NCBI GenBank assembly: GCA_038501625.1
Contig: JAZAYU010000117.1
Coordinates: 248,001-312,000, forward strand
DNA from: Corbicula japonica
Taxonomy: Eukaryota > Mollusca > Bivalvia > Venerida > Cyrenidae
Length of the DNA: 64,000 bases
Direction: 5' to 3'
The notes under the pieces were generated by a model. The model saw nothing but the letters and a program-made list of their open reading frames with translations, made no database searches and was not told where the DNA came from. The position numbers and the translations under genes are program-made. Shown piece after piece: positions 29,090-43,477 of the stretch (position 1 is the first letter of the stretch; every line of letters starts with the position of its first letter).

Positions 29090-30170
29090 TAATGAACTAT
29101 AAATAAATAACAAGTTGTAGCTATCCTAACTTTCCGATGGTCGCTCCAGCCTATGCGAATATTTGCTCGTCTTAATTTGACTCTAATTTCGCAAAAAATA
29201 TGACATTATTGGCAATAAAATAGAAAAACTTTAAAAGCACGTCGCGGTTGACAGAATAAATGGTTAAACATGTGTAACTAAGTAACGATCAGCACCAAAA
29301 CCAGGGATTTTTTTCAAGATTGAGATGTATATTTTTACAAGATTGATATCTACTGAATTCATCAGTTACGACCGATATTTACGGTCTTTAAAATTGCGAT
29401 ATATAAAAAACAAAGTACGTATGATCCATGCGCATTATCTGTTGAAACAAACTAAATGTAGTAATGTATCAATCTTTATATTTTAGGCTTTGTTCCATTA
29501 GTGTTTTTTATAGTAAAATGTAAATACTGTCAGAAAGTGGCATATCTTTTTCTAAGATGAGATTCCCAGAGACGGGAAAGCCCTCCTCAAGAAAAACACA
29601 TATTTAGAGTACATTCTCATACAATCTTATAGTAAAATAAACGCAGACTTATGACTCATTTAATAAAAGGTAGATATAGCGTTAGTATATAGCAACTTGA
29701 AATTGCAATAAAATGATGAAGAACAACGATTACACAGTCAGATGATAGAGCAGCGCGCGTAATCAACCCAATGTGTTATATTCTAACCCCAATTTCACAC
29801 GATACCGCGTTAAATAGGACCACAAGGGTAATCAGAACGCAGTAACATTTAACAAGCATATTTATTGTTGATTTTTCAAAGAAAAATGTACTCATTCATA
29901 TATTGATGTGGTTCGTTTGCAAACAAGATGATAGACCGCATCTTTATTTGAAATTAGGGATTGGCAATTTACACTCGGCGTATGAGATTTGAGTTTAACT
30001 TCAGTGCAACCTACTGAAAACTGCTATCTTCTGGTTTCCAGCATACTTTTTTTACATTTTATTTTATTTAAAAAAATGAATAACACATTAAACAAATTAA
30101 TCTTTATCATAAAATACTTATATATATTTATACAATAAATACAGTAGTGTCATGTTATTTTCATATTTCA
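29090..30170. other. No feature recognised
   Basis: AT-rich sequence without repeats that recur in the window, plausible exons or structured motifs. Confidence 0.5.
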
Positions 30171-30179
30171 AAATTTTAT

Positions 30180-30360
30180 TCCGCAATGGTTTAATTTTCG
30201 CGGTTATCGCGCTAGAGTAATTGCGTAAAATCAACCCCTTGCGAAATCAAACCATTGAATATCTAGTCTTTTTCAAATAATACCAGTGCGCGAATTTAAG
30301 TCCTCGGGAAATTTCACGTATGTAATATGCGCGAAATTTGGTCCCCGCGAAATAAATTGA
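30180..30360. repeat. GCGAAATT-rich short repeat cluster
   Basis: Several CGCGAAATTT/GCGAAATCAAACC words in both orientations, including CAATGGTTTAATTTTCGCG against GCGAAATCAAACCATTG. Similar words recur near 51460-51500. Probably the remnant of an inverted-repeat element. Confidence 0.5.
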
Positions 30361-30371
30361 TACAACAGTAT

Positions 30372-30573
30372 TTAATGTACATTAAACATCATTTTTATCA
30401 TCTTATTCCTAGACAACAATATATTGGTGTGACAATCTACATTTCATCTATTCACAAACACACAAACCGACTCTATTTTAAACACGGTATCGCAAATACG
30501 GTGTAAAAAATATACATCCGCTGTTCCGGAACTAGTCCGCCTCTATCAAACAAGATATAGGCAGAAATTGCTT
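30372..30573 (+). repeat. Dispersed repeat family R3, copy 1
   Basis: Reverse-complement match of 63420-63662: ATTTCATCTATTCA, CTATTTTAAACNCGGTATCG, CAAATACGGTG, AATATACATCCGCT, CGGAACTAGT and CAAACAAGATATAGGCA. This copy lacks about 45 bp present in the other. Confidence 0.82.
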
Positions 30574-30784
30574 TCGTTTGATTTTCTGATCGTAACCATA
30601 ATTATGATTATTATTTCCCATTCATCATGTTAGTCATCATCGTCATCAACTTTATAATTATCAACAACGCCGTCAAAGAAAAAATAATTAATACAATATC
30701 ATGACGATGACCATGCTGAAAACGATATGATAAAGATAATAATAACAATGATAATGTTGAAGATGGTTTGTTGCAGCGGCATCG

Positions 30785-31140
<356 letters not shown>

Positions 31141-31784
31141 TTTTTCATAAATAACTATTATTTTTTTTAACTACAGAAAACTTTCAAATGAATGAAAATT
31201 AATTATTCAAATATTATTGTCTCGAAAGTGTCCTGCTGATGAGCGCAAACGCACTTCAAGTGAACGCGATTTTGTCTGCATTAACATTTTCAGTATATTA
31301 CACAAATCTACAACTGCACACTGATTCACAGTAAATCGTACATTTATGCTTTCCTAGATCATACACTTTTGCAACACAGATTTGGCTTAAAAAGAAATTG
31401 AAAAGTAATAATGGTTAATTGGGGGATATGTCCGAAAGAATATAGTCCGATGTCTATGTTTCGCAGTAGGGGATAAGTTCGATAGAATGTAGTCCGATGT
31501 TTATGTTTTACAGAAAATTTTGTGTTATCATAGTTTTGTCAACCTAGAAAATACAAATATTAGTGTTACTATAAGACTCGGGTCAAGTTAAGCGTCAATA
31601 TAACACCGTGTATATGAAATGCAGCTTTTCCCCCCGTCGCACCGAAATGTCGGCCCAAACCACCACTAAATTGTGCTTCATGACACATTAGCCAGCAAAC
31701 GCTCTAATTTTCTAATGCAGACCTATTAAGTAGCGTGGTTACGCTGGAAATTAAGTTTCCCATTGGTCTCAGTTTCAACCAATC

Positions 31785-31860
31785 AGCTTGCTGAGATATA
31801 AAACTTTCTATCGATTCTCAGTTTTGTAATCTAAAGGGCAGAAAGGTGCTATATCCAGTC
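31785..31860 (+). promoter_or_regulatory. Promoter-like CCAAT and TATA arrangement
   Basis: CCAATCAG at about 31785 and GATATAAAAC about 12 bp later, with an inverted CCAAT (ATTGG) some 25 bp upstream. TCAGTTTTG, an initiator-like word, follows about 27 bp after TATA. No downstream ATG-led exon was recognised, so this may be chance in AT-rich DNA or the promoter of a non-coding or split gene. Confidence 0.25.
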
Positions 31861-32403
31861 TTCCATCCTTCGTTATCTCTGTATCGTTCTGTCAAATATT
31901 GCCAGTTGTTGTCGATATTTCTTAAAGAGAGCCACATTAAGAGTTGAAGTTGTTTTGTTAAACCGTTTCCGTAAAATATCAAATATTGTTAAAATAAAAT
32001 TCGCTGTATTTTTCTGAGGTTGCTTGTCTTAGGGTGATTTAGATTTTTTAAGATATTAGTTTTCTGTGTATTATAGTTGGATTAAATCTTTATAAATAAT
32101 AATAATAATAATAAATTTCAACGCTTATATCAGACAAATCAAACGGAGACCATACATTTGAATAAAAGCGAGTGGAGAACTAATACCTCTGGGTGCAGTT
32201 GTGCTGTTTATATAAACTAACCTAACCCTAACCCTTATAGCATTCATTTAAAAACGTCATTGAGATATACATATTCTAAATTTTGAATGTCCAGAAGTAA
32301 CATAATCTTGTGAAGATACGGCAAAAACAATTCTACCTTGGCCGTGTTTTGATATCATCCTAATTCACCGCAAATAATGAACAAACAACTTCCTCTTTTG
32401 AAA

Positions 32404-33013
32404 CTAGATCACTCGTTTTTGTGTCGCCCTTTCGAAGAAATGGCGATACATAGGGATCGCTTTGTCCGTCCGTCCGTCCATCGGTCCGTCCGTCACGAAA
32501 ACTTAACGTTGACTATAACTTTGCCATTTCGTAATATTTCTTTATCAAACTTATAAATTATATTGGTTATGACAACACGCTCGAAATGATACCAAATTCT
32601 CAAGGTCAATGTCAAATTTGATGGAGTTATGCCTCTTTTTGGACTTAATTTTAGACACCAAAACTTAACGTTGGCAATAACTTTGCCATTTCTTAATATT
32701 TCTTCATGAAACCTTCAAATTATATTCCTTATGACAACACGCTCATGATGATACCACATTCTTTAGGTCAAGGTCACATTTGATGGAGTTATTTCCCTTT
32801 TTACGAAAACTTAACGTTGGCTATAACTTTGCCATTTCTTTATATTTCTTCATCAAACTTTCAAATTATATTCCCTACGACAATACGCTCGTGACAATAT
32901 TATATTTTTAAGGTCAAGGTCCCATTGATGGAGTTATGGCCCTTTTTGTACTTGCATTTTTATTCCGACATCACCAGAGGGCGACACAAGTGTTCAACTG
33001 AACACCCATCTAG
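32404..33013 (+). mobile_element. Pearl-like non-autonomous Helitron-type element
   Basis: A core of three ~150 bp tandem units begins at about 32496, 32658 and 32804 (each CGAAAACTTAACGTTGNCNA, TAACTTTGCCATTTC, AAGGTCAANGTCA and GATGGAGTTAT). It is preceded by a CCGT tetranucleotide run. The 3' end has a hairpin GTGTTCA-AC-TGAACAC (32990-33005), four bases before a terminal CTAG followed by T, the classic Helitron 3' signature. Near both ends TGTGTCGCCCT occurs in inverted orientation. Known bivalve pearl elements share the plan of ~160 bp core units. Confidence 0.78.
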
Positions 33014-33019
33014 TCTTTA

Positions 33020-36000
33020 ATATTTTTCAATCTATCTTTCTGTGATTATTTGTAATCGCTTCCATATATGTTCTATCTGAATTATGTATTCCAACTATAA
33101 CATATGGAAAACAGTCGAAGTAAAGGTCAGACATTAGGCCTAAAGACCGTAAGTACTTTTAAATCTTTTTCATGATCATGTTTTCTAAATTAAATAAATT
33201 GACTTTAAATTCACACGTAAAAGTGTCTTAATGCGGTGTATATCGGTATTCCCTAAAACATGTTGTCTGGAATTTCGTGGATACGTGTAATAAAATAAAC
33301 TAATTAATTGCAATGTTTGATTTGTAAATGCTGATCCTGTTTATTTGAAGTTGAAATAGGACTTTATTTGTTCAGAAAATAAATGTAACGTAACTGTGTA
33401 AGCTTAAGAGATAGATATATTCAACTAAATAAATTATCGCGTCAGATGAATAACGTGTTGAAATTGTATGCAGAAACTAATACTCGGCATAAAATAACTT
33501 GTAAAATCGAATATACCAAAGGTTAGAAATTCAGTATCAGGAGTAGCAATATCTATTTGAAACATCTTTTCGCGTGATAATATTTGTGCGAGATATCGGC
33601 CGTCTCCGGAGAGATCTCAACTCTGCGCTACCTGATACTACATATTAATAGGACCAGTCTATCCTCGCGAATTTCCATTTTTCATCTATGAGACAAAGTA
33701 AATAATCATCGGATTGCTGAGATGTGAGACAGGTCTCCATTCTTAGGTTTATGCTATGATAAGGTTCTCTTGGAATGCGGTACAGGTCCTAAAAGTCACA
33801 TCACAGTAAGCATTTTAAGCCGCCGAAGGCATTTTAACGAGTTTAGTGTAAGTGTTTTATATGTATGTGATTTTATGTTTTCTGAAACAAAGCGGCCACC
33901 CACCCCCTCCCCACAAGAAGGGTTAAAACAATCACCGAACCCCTTCTGGAACCGTTAAACACGAACTATACTACGTGTTTAAAGAATAGGGGCAGATATC
34001 TCTTCGTTGGGGGGGCACAGTTTGTCTTCCCCTTTCACAAAAATGGAAGCACGGAAGAATAAGGGTAGCGCGTTTGGCCTTAACGCACTTCTTTATTCAA
34101 CCCTGCAATTTAAGTTGATTTAAATTTAACTTAAAACAGTACACTATTAAAGATTAAATCATACATCGAGTTTTATGTGTATTGTTCCTAGGAGGAAAGC
34201 GATCACACACCGAGCTCTACGCTTTTATTATAAAACCAGAAAGCGAGAATTGTTTTAATAATTCATTAGTTTTGATTACTAAACTATATCAGATAAACAT
34301 CTTATCACTGTATATGGTAGAATACTGGGCATAAACCATACCCCAAAGGTCTCTAAGAAAATTTAATTTTTTCAATTATGTTACACCTTTCACATCCACA
34401 ACAAATTTCTCACAGTGCGGGTAATTTTATTCGAAAGTTGTCGTCGTTTTTTGTTACAATTAAAAATTAAACAACCAAAAAATAGGAAATAAAATTCACA
34501 ACGCCAATTCGCAGTTTGTGCGCTAGTCTGGTTACCATCGTACTCTTAACAATGCCGAAAACGAAGTGCTAGGAGCAGGTAATCAAGACTTAATTTTCGG
34601 TCAAACCAAGTAAAACATAAGACGGGTCCCAGATTTTATTACATGTACCAGTCAACTTGATTTTATCACGAACCCGTACACTGCTGGATGCTAAATGTTG
34701 TTGTTGTTTATTCCCAGTTTATGGACCCTCCCGCCTCTGACCGAGGACATTATGGTGTGGTCCGATGCTGGATGCTAAATGGATGAGTTTAGTTTAAAAC
34801 AGGATGCCATTTGTTAAGATGGACCTGTCTATTTCCTGCTCAGGCATGCTATCCGCGTGTAACCTGCTGGTGTCGTACATAAATATATAGGATATGGTGT
34901 AATGAACGCGGGGAGGATAAGCAGCCTGCGTTTTTATTAGATGCTTATATTGTAACATTTTTAATATTTAGCTAATGAAAATGAACTTTCGAGGTTTAAG
35001 CCTAAAATTATTTCAGAGCGAATGAATAAGAGTATGGGCGATATCAGAATTCGTGAGACTTTAAGAATCATCAAATATATGCATGTAAAGAAATATACCA
35101 CAAAACGTGTACCCCTGTGATCGTTGTCCGTGCCACGTGCCCCCGATGAACCCCCCCCCCCCCACCTCCGCCTCTGAAGAAGTTACGTTGCTATTGAAAT
35201 GTATTCATTATTGATATGTTTGGGCATGTGGCATTAAATTGATTTCGCGGTTTAGTGTTATGAAAAAGATGACATTTTATTCCTGCACTAAATAAATTAA
35301 TACTTTTCATCCCTGCTATAAAATGAAATTAGATGCGAATTCATTAAATTCACTTTGATTATTAATAACAATAAATATCTAATAAATTCTGTAAGGTGTT
35401 CCCGTAAAAGGTTTCACTTGCTAAGTTAGTGTCCAATATAAAACGTTATTTCTAAAATGCATTTAGGTTATCCTTAATATTTAATCTTATTCCATAGGCC
35501 GGTTTTTGTTTTAATTTATTTGTTTCTTAATGTACGGTCAACTGTTGAATATACTTATGTATGTGAAATCCCTAAAATTTCGATAATTTATCTGCCTCGG
35601 GCAATATAACCATGACAACTTTAAGGGATATCTACATCTTATCGGTAATAAAAGTGTCAACCGCTTACAAAGAATTATACGCTATAGATGATCAATTATT
35701 TAACTAAGTATCAATATTAATATTGACAATTAACGTTAGAAATATGAAACACGACAAATATTTATATTTAGTACAATTACGTTGACAAAAACCCCCCAGA
35801 AAATCGTCATTTGTGTTAGCTACCATTTTTTGGCATGGTAACATACCCTTCCGATTCGCAAAAGTTAAGATCCCGCTTAACAAAAAAAAACTACTGTTTT
35901 ATAACGGTAGGAATTATTATCAATTCTGAATTTAAAAGGTATTATGTTTCACAACTGAACTTAAAATGATCGGAGTTAAACCGAATTGAGAATATCTCAT

Positions 36001-37050
36001 TAATGGCACGTGTCCATAATTCGATATCTCTCCTACCTGTTAAAACTCGATCACAATATGTAACAAGAATATAATTGATCTTAACGCGTTAATAAAAACA
36101 TGATTTCAGCATGGAAACTATTATAAATTTAACAAAATCACAGTTAAATAAAAACATAAAAGAAATAAACTCGCGTTTCATTATTTTGACCGATAGCCCT
36201 ATGATTTGCCACGTATATAATAACACATCTCATAGACTTAGGACACTTTTAATTCAACGAATAGAAATAAGAAATTGTTGATTTGTCGAAATAAACGACT
36301 TTAAGAAATCCGACTTGAACATACCTTAAGCTATTGTCTTATTCTATTAGTAGTGTTTTTAGTTATTTCATGAAAAGGACTCGTGTCAGTTTACAAACAT
36401 GTTTGTGTAATAAATTGAGTAGTCTGGCGATTTGAAACTATCAATAAATAAAAGAAACGGTTTCAATCTTTGTGTTGCTTCCGGTTTTAAAAATACTTAT
36501 ACTAACTTTCGATCAATATGTTCGGCGCCTCAAGAAGTGAATGCAAACGGCAGAATGACTTTAAAATTCCAAAACTGACCATCGTCCCAAATGTATAGCA
36601 TCGCGTGTCTAGTCGCCTCGTGTAAAGAAATGCCTCTTTATGAACATCAACCAATAGAAAATAAGTAGCATAGTAACGCAATAACGTGATTCGTGGGGCG
36701 GAACTGTAATAATTGATGATTCGTTCATCATTTTAATACCCGCATTCACTGATATGCGATAAGAATTTAAAATCAAATTGATTGAATATGGTGATTTAAT
36801 CACCTGCAATTATTTTATAAGTTTGAATTAACCTCGGAGTTACCGTTTTTTGGCGTACTAGCTAGGTTAAAATTGAATTTGCTATAACTCGATAATGTCG
36901 TTGTTCAAAGCTTAGAGAATAATGCTTTGTAAAATTCCTGTTTAGAGGGAAATGGGAACTAACAAAATGATAAGCCATTACTCGACTACAAAGCGTTGTT
37001 GTTGTTGTTTTTAAACTATATAATAACATCAAAAGCTTTCTAAATATTGA
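33020..37050. other. No gene recognised
   Basis: Four kilobases of AT-rich sequence with a poly-C run at about 35150 and no exon, structured RNA or window-internal repeat that can be supported. The short open frames at 33770-33958 and 36609-36809 show no motif. Confidence 0.5.
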
Positions 37051-37982
37051 ACATTATAACATTGTCGTGCAAACGCCACGCGTCCTCGTAGTTAGAGGTC
37101 CTCCAGTTTTACGAAAACGTAACATATCTTATACGCAGGGCAAAGATCTTGGGGATGTGATAAGTGTCCTTTTGAAGATCAATAGTTCATTAAGTAAGAC
37201 GTTAAATATTTTTGTGTTTTTGTTAGGTAAAATTGTTGTTGTAAGGAACTGATTAGGGATTAAATATGCTTAATTATTGTCGCAGTGTTTAACCGGAGAT
37301 TTTTAAATGATTTTGGCAACTCCGAACCGAAATGTAAAATAATAGCCCTAGGTTTAACACATTAAGTTAAAAAAAAATGATTAATCAAATAAGTTACTGA
37401 AATACTTTTAAGGATGTGGGGAGAATACGGTAGAAAACAGGTTTTTCTTGGCCGATCAAATATTTCATCATTTCACATGTTCGCTCAATAATTAAAACAC
37501 AGACTTGAAGGTAAAAGACACCGTGTTTAATGACTGTGCAACATAATTAAATAATCAAGGCACTGGTCTTACCAGCAGGCGTGTGATGAGGGTCCTTAGA
37601 TCATAAGTTCAACATGTAAGATGTGATTTTGATGCTTCATTTGTTGCTGTAAGGAATCGACTGGGGATGAAATATGCTGATTTTAAATTATTGTTAAAAT
37701 GTTGTTTGTCCTCAGATATTTTATATGATTTTGACATCTCCGAACTGAATTGCAGATTATAAAACTAGATTTAAAAGATTAATTTTACAACATTTAGTTC
37801 AAAACAAACTTAATAATATTTTTTATTTAAAGTTCATCGTTGAAAAAAATAAAAAAAGCATAAAATAAAGAAAAAAATATAATATATTAACGAAACCATG
37901 TCACTTACTTCTTCAGAATATTTAATATTAAAGAAAATTAAGGTAAATTGAAGTATGTTTAGATACTATTTGATAATAACGA

Positions 37983-38117
37983 CAATGATGATGATGATTA
38001 TGATGATGATATGGTAGTTATGGTCATGATGATGAGAACAATGATGATGATGATGATGATGATGATAATAATAATAATAATAATGATGATGATGATGAAG
38101 ATGATGATGATGATGAT
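37983..38117 (+). repeat. GAT/AAT microsatellite in array unit
   Basis: Nearly pure GAT with an AAT patch, ending TGATCTAGTTAACATAGC. A sister tract lies at 42660-42712, followed by the same flank. Confidence 0.92.
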
Positions 38118-40992
38118 CTAGTTAACATAGCTTGTTCACTCGGTATATAAAAACGACGACGATGATGATTATGATAATGCTATGGTAGTTGCGGTCATGA
38201 TAATAAGGACGTCGACAACTACGAGGATTATAATGATTTTTATTACGGTTATATATATTTTTCACTGGTAAAATATTCGACCTTGGACATATGAGCGTAT
38301 ATGCCGAAACAATGCTTGTACGTCTCCAACATACATACATGGTTATGTCAGTCTAAGATATTGTATGAGTTTCAATATAAAAAAATTCCACTTAATAATC
38401 ATACTTTAAGACATTAAGTTACAGTAAAAGGGAGATATCTTGCATTTAACCATCTTTTTGGCGATTGTCATTTTGAGGCCTAACAATCTTAGAATCAAGT
38501 CAATGTTGCATCTGTTTCGTACATTTGAATGAATTAGTCAACATAGAATTATTAAGTTTAAACGGTCAGTCCTACACGATAGTATCACGTTAAATGTAAT
38601 CCTCGTGTTCTTCGTTAGACGTAGAATTAAAACCGAGCGTGAAAACGAGTTATCATCACCATCATCATGTTGCATAACAACAACAACAACTCCGAACAAC
38701 GCGTAAATTAGTTTTTCGAAGAACTGTTTTCGTTTTGCGGTTTACTTGTAACATTATTCCTTTTGACCGACCATCGTCATCATCAACAGCAATAATAACA
38801 AAAAAAACTAATGCGATAATTAAATCTGTGTTCGGCCACACGTACTTGTAGTAAAAAGACCTCGTTTTTATGCCCACGTCACATAATCTTATCAGCAAGA
38901 CACAGATCTTATCAGTAGCGGTTTTATAAGGTCATTTTGTAGATCAGAACAGGACATCATCTTTTTATCCAGACTTGTTGTACAATGTAACATGGGCAAT
39001 GGTTCACTCCGTAAGAGGTTAAATATTATTATGTTTGTGTAGGGTTAAAGTGAAGTTGTAGGGAGTTGATTAGGGCTTAAATACGCTTAATACAGTGCTG
39101 TTTTAACCCGAGATTATTCAGATTTATTCAGATATTATGTGATTTTGGCAACTCCGAAATTATAGCCCTAAGTTTAAAGATTTTAGTTTAAAACAAAATT
39201 AAAGTTATTTCAAAAGAAAATAATTACTGAAAGTTATTTCTTATGAAAATAATTGCTGAAAGAAATTAACTAACCTTGCAGAAAGGAAAAAATGTAATGT
39301 AATCATGTTTCTAAACGTTTGTAAGTATTTAATATTTTTGGAACGTAAATTCAAGATAATCGGAGTTTGTTCCTCATCATAGAAAATATATCTTTCGTTA
39401 TTGTAGCACGAAGAGTAATGTGTTTTGTTTAAAGAAGAATAACGATTTTAATTCCGAAGTTCAAACGTTTAATTTGTCCGTTAAGCAACGGGAAACCAAT
39501 AAGAATAACAAATATCAATATTCACATTAGGAAAATCTAAACATATATTTAATAAACATTTAACAACAGATACGTTTCTAATAAAATACAATTTATGTTA
39601 CCAGTTGGAAATCTGTCTGTTCTAATTAGTCAAAAATTGCTGCCAAAATCAGCACAGCAACAGACTCCTTAACAACTTGACAACCTCCTAATTGAGATTA
39701 AGATTCTTGGTTTTTGTTACTTTTTCCGTCTTGATTTTATATTTATATTCTGGTTTTAAATGATTAACACTGGTAATTGATGCTTAATATTTAGCAACAC
39801 AATGATATTCGTAAAATTGTTGTAACAATTATTTTACTGCATATTAACTGCATAACACTAGGTTCTAAATTTTATAAGAAGGGAACTAATTGAGATTAAA
39901 GGAAGTGCATTGACACATAATTTGTTTATCCGCCTATCATTCCAAGTTGACAGAAAAAAACTTGCGTTGTGATCTAAACGGCCGATTAAACTACAACAAC
40001 ATCAACACCATACAATTTGCACGGAATAACACGCAAACAAAAAACTGACAATTTAGAGACGAAAATAACTTCGAACTTACATAATGTGATAATTTTGTAA
40101 CTGCCTTTTATAGATTATCTTAACTTTCTCCTGCCATTTGTAAGCATTTGATCTGGGGATTTTGTTTTGATACTTTATTTTTTTAAGTTATTAAAGGGCA
40201 CAGGCGTTATCAAAATTTAGCACAGGTAAACTCATATTATCTTATAAAATATGTTGAAAATAACATGCGCATCGAACAAAAGATGTGATATCTTCGTATG
40301 GCTCTTAATTTAAATGCACACCAAAATCGCACGCAAATCAACAGGAACAACAACAACATTCCTACAAATAGGGCTGTTGCGAGAAATACGGCAGAAAACA
40401 GTTTTATCTTGGCCCAACAAATATTTCATCATTTCACATGTTCGCTTAATAATGATTTTTTCCCGTTGGATTCGTAAATGGGCCGACACTAAATGATTAT
40501 TAAAATCGCGCGTGTCCTGCACCGGATTCGCTTGTTAAATAAAACAGTGGGTGGAGACTCGTGTTTTATGAACGTGTTGCATAATATAATTATCTAGACG
40601 CAGATCTTAACAGCGGGGAGTGTGATATGGGTCCTTTGGAAGATAAGTAGTTCGATATGAAAGCAGCTAAAGATGTGATTTTAGGGTACTTCTGTTGTAA
40701 CGAACTGACTAGGCATGAAATATGCTGATTTTGTTTCAATGTTGTTTTGAGACGAGATACTTTGATAACGATTTTGACATCTCCGATCTGAATTGCAAAA
40801 TAATATCACTTAGTTTAAAGCATTAAGTTTAACACACAATTAAAAATAATGTATATGAATTAAAGTTGATTGTCAAAACAATAACTTAAAAATTGTAAAT
40901 ATAAAAAAACACTATAAATGAAGTCCTCGGTATATTTTATATTTAAGACAAATTCAAGATATCAGAGACTGTTCGCATAGCATGTAAATACG

Positions 40993-41281
40993 ACGACGAA
41001 GAAGATGATTATGATGATATGGTATTTATGGTCATAATTAGAAGAACGGTGATGATGATGTTGGTAAAGAAGCCATCAGAACTTGTTAATTAAGCACATA
41101 ATAACGACGACGATGACGATGACGATGATGATGATGATGATGAAATGGTAGTTATGGTAATTATGATAACAACGAAGATGCTGACGACGATGACGACGAT
41201 GACTGCTGATGATGATGACGATGATGATTATTATCATCATCACCAGCAGCATCGTCGCGTCGTTCTTGTTGTTGTTGTTGT

Positions 41282-41330
<49 letters not shown>

Positions 41331-41333
41331 CAG
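40993..41333 (+). repeat. GAC/GAT microsatellite in array unit
   Basis: Compound GACGAC-GATGAT tract with a GTTGTT patch near 41270. The Asp-rich and Ile-rich open frames on both strands are artefacts. Confidence 0.92.
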
Positions 41334-42462
41334 AGTTTGTTCAATTAGCATATAACAACGACGATAACGATGATGACGACGATGATGATATGGTATTAAT
41401 TTTCATGATGATGAGCTAACGACGCATTCATATTATTTCCCCAAACCATTTAATTAATATATTTTATATTAAATCCCTGCAAACACATTTCGCACGATAG
41501 AACAAGCATAAAAGAAAACGAAAGTTTTAGTGACGGACATAAATTTTAACTTGCATAATGTTTCATACTTTAATTACCTTGTATAAATTATCTAAACTTT
41601 TTTCTGTCATTTGTTAGTATTTGATTTTGCTTTGTAAGATTATTTAAGAAAATAGGATTGAGGGCCACATATTCTAACATAATTAAGCACTGTGGATCTT
41701 TACTTTTGTAATTTGTGATTTCATGATTTATCAAATAAGTAACTGTAATACCTTTAAGGCTGTGGTGAGAAATACGGCAGAAAACAGTTTTATCTTGGCC
41801 GATCAAATATTTCATCACTTTACAATTAGGCTCAATAATGAAATTTTCCGTTGAATTCGTGAATGGGCCGACACTAGGCAATTATTGACATCGCGCATGT
41901 CCTCCACCGGATGCGCTAATTAAATCAGTTGTTGGCGATACGTACTGCATGATAACAGGACCGGTTTTTTATGACTGTGTTACATAATCTAATTATCTTG
42001 GCAAATGTCTTAACAGCGGGGGTGTGATAAAGGTCGTTTGGAAGATCATTAGTTCAATATATAAGCCCAAAGATGTTATTTTAGGGTAAATTTGTTGTTG
42101 TAAAAACTGATCAGGGATTGTATATGCTACTTATTTGTTAAATTTTGTCTTGACTTGAGATCTTATGATATGACTTGACACCTCCGAAGTGAATTGCAAA
42201 ATTATATCACTAAGCTTAGAACAATAATTTGAATTAACAATATTAAATCTAACATAAAATAAAAGATCATTTACATGATTAAAATTAAAAAAAAATGACA
42301 TGATTTAAATTTGATTGTTTCAAATGAAATAAATTAAATTAAAAGTTGGAGAAATTAAGAAAAATATTTATGAAACCATGTTTTTAACTTCATCAGATTA
42401 TTTGATATTTTAGAAACGTAAATTTAAGATATCAGATTTTCACTTAGCAAATGAAAACGACG

Positions 42463-42665
42463 AAAACGACGACGATGATGGTGATGACGATGATTATGAT
42501 GACGAAGACCATGATAGGGTAGTTATAGTCAAAATGAAGATAACGATGATTATGATGTTGTTGCTATGGTAGTTATCAGAGTTTGCTCAATAACCGTATA
42601 AGAACGACGATGATAATGATGATTATGAAGATGATATGTTAGTTATTTTTATGATGATGAGAACA

Positions 42666-42706
<41 letters not shown>

Positions 42707-42712
42707 CTAGAA
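42463..42712 (+). repeat. GAC/GAT microsatellite in array unit
   Basis: Interrupted GAC/GAT tract ending in a pure GAT run, at the same unit position as the others. Confidence 0.9.
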
Positions 42713-43477
42713 AACATAGCTTGTTCACTTATTATACAATAACGTCGACGATGATGATTATGATAATGCTATGGTAGTTGCGGTCATGATAATAAGGACA
42801 TCGACAACTACGAGGATGATAATGATTTGTATTACGGTCAAATATATTATTCACTGGTCAAATATTAGACCTTGGACATATGAGCGTAAATGCCGAAAAA
42901 TTGCTTATACGTCTCCAACATGCATACATTGTTAAGTCAGTCTGAGATATTGAATGAGTTTCAATGTAAAAAAAAAACAACATTTTTTTTCACTAATAAT
43001 CATACTTTAAGATATTATGTTACAGTAAAAGGGAGATATCTTGCATTGAACATTTTTGGTGATTGTCATTTTTAGGCCTAACAATCTTAGAATCAAGTCA
43101 ATGTTGCATCTGTTTCGTACAGTTTGAATGATATAGTCAACATAGAATTATTAAGTATATACGGTCAGTCCTACACGATAGTATCACGTTAAATGTAATC
43201 CTCGTGTTCTGCGTTAGACGTGGAATTAAAACCGAGCGTGAAAACGAGTTATCATCACCATCATCATGTTGCATAACAACAACAACAACTCCGGACAACG
43301 CGTAAATTAGTTTTTCGAAGAACCGTTTTTCGTTTTGCGGTTTACTTGTAACATTATTCCTTTTGACCAACCATCATCATCGTCATCATCAACAGCAATA
43401 ATAACAAAAACAACTAATGCGCTAATTAAATCAGTGTTCGGCCACACATACTTGTAGCTTAAGGACCTCATTTTTAT

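Noticed and set aside
41076..41351. Asp-rich and Ile-rich open frames
   Set aside because: Translation of GAC/GAT microsatellite; the same holds for frames near 47608-47953 and 52042-52485.
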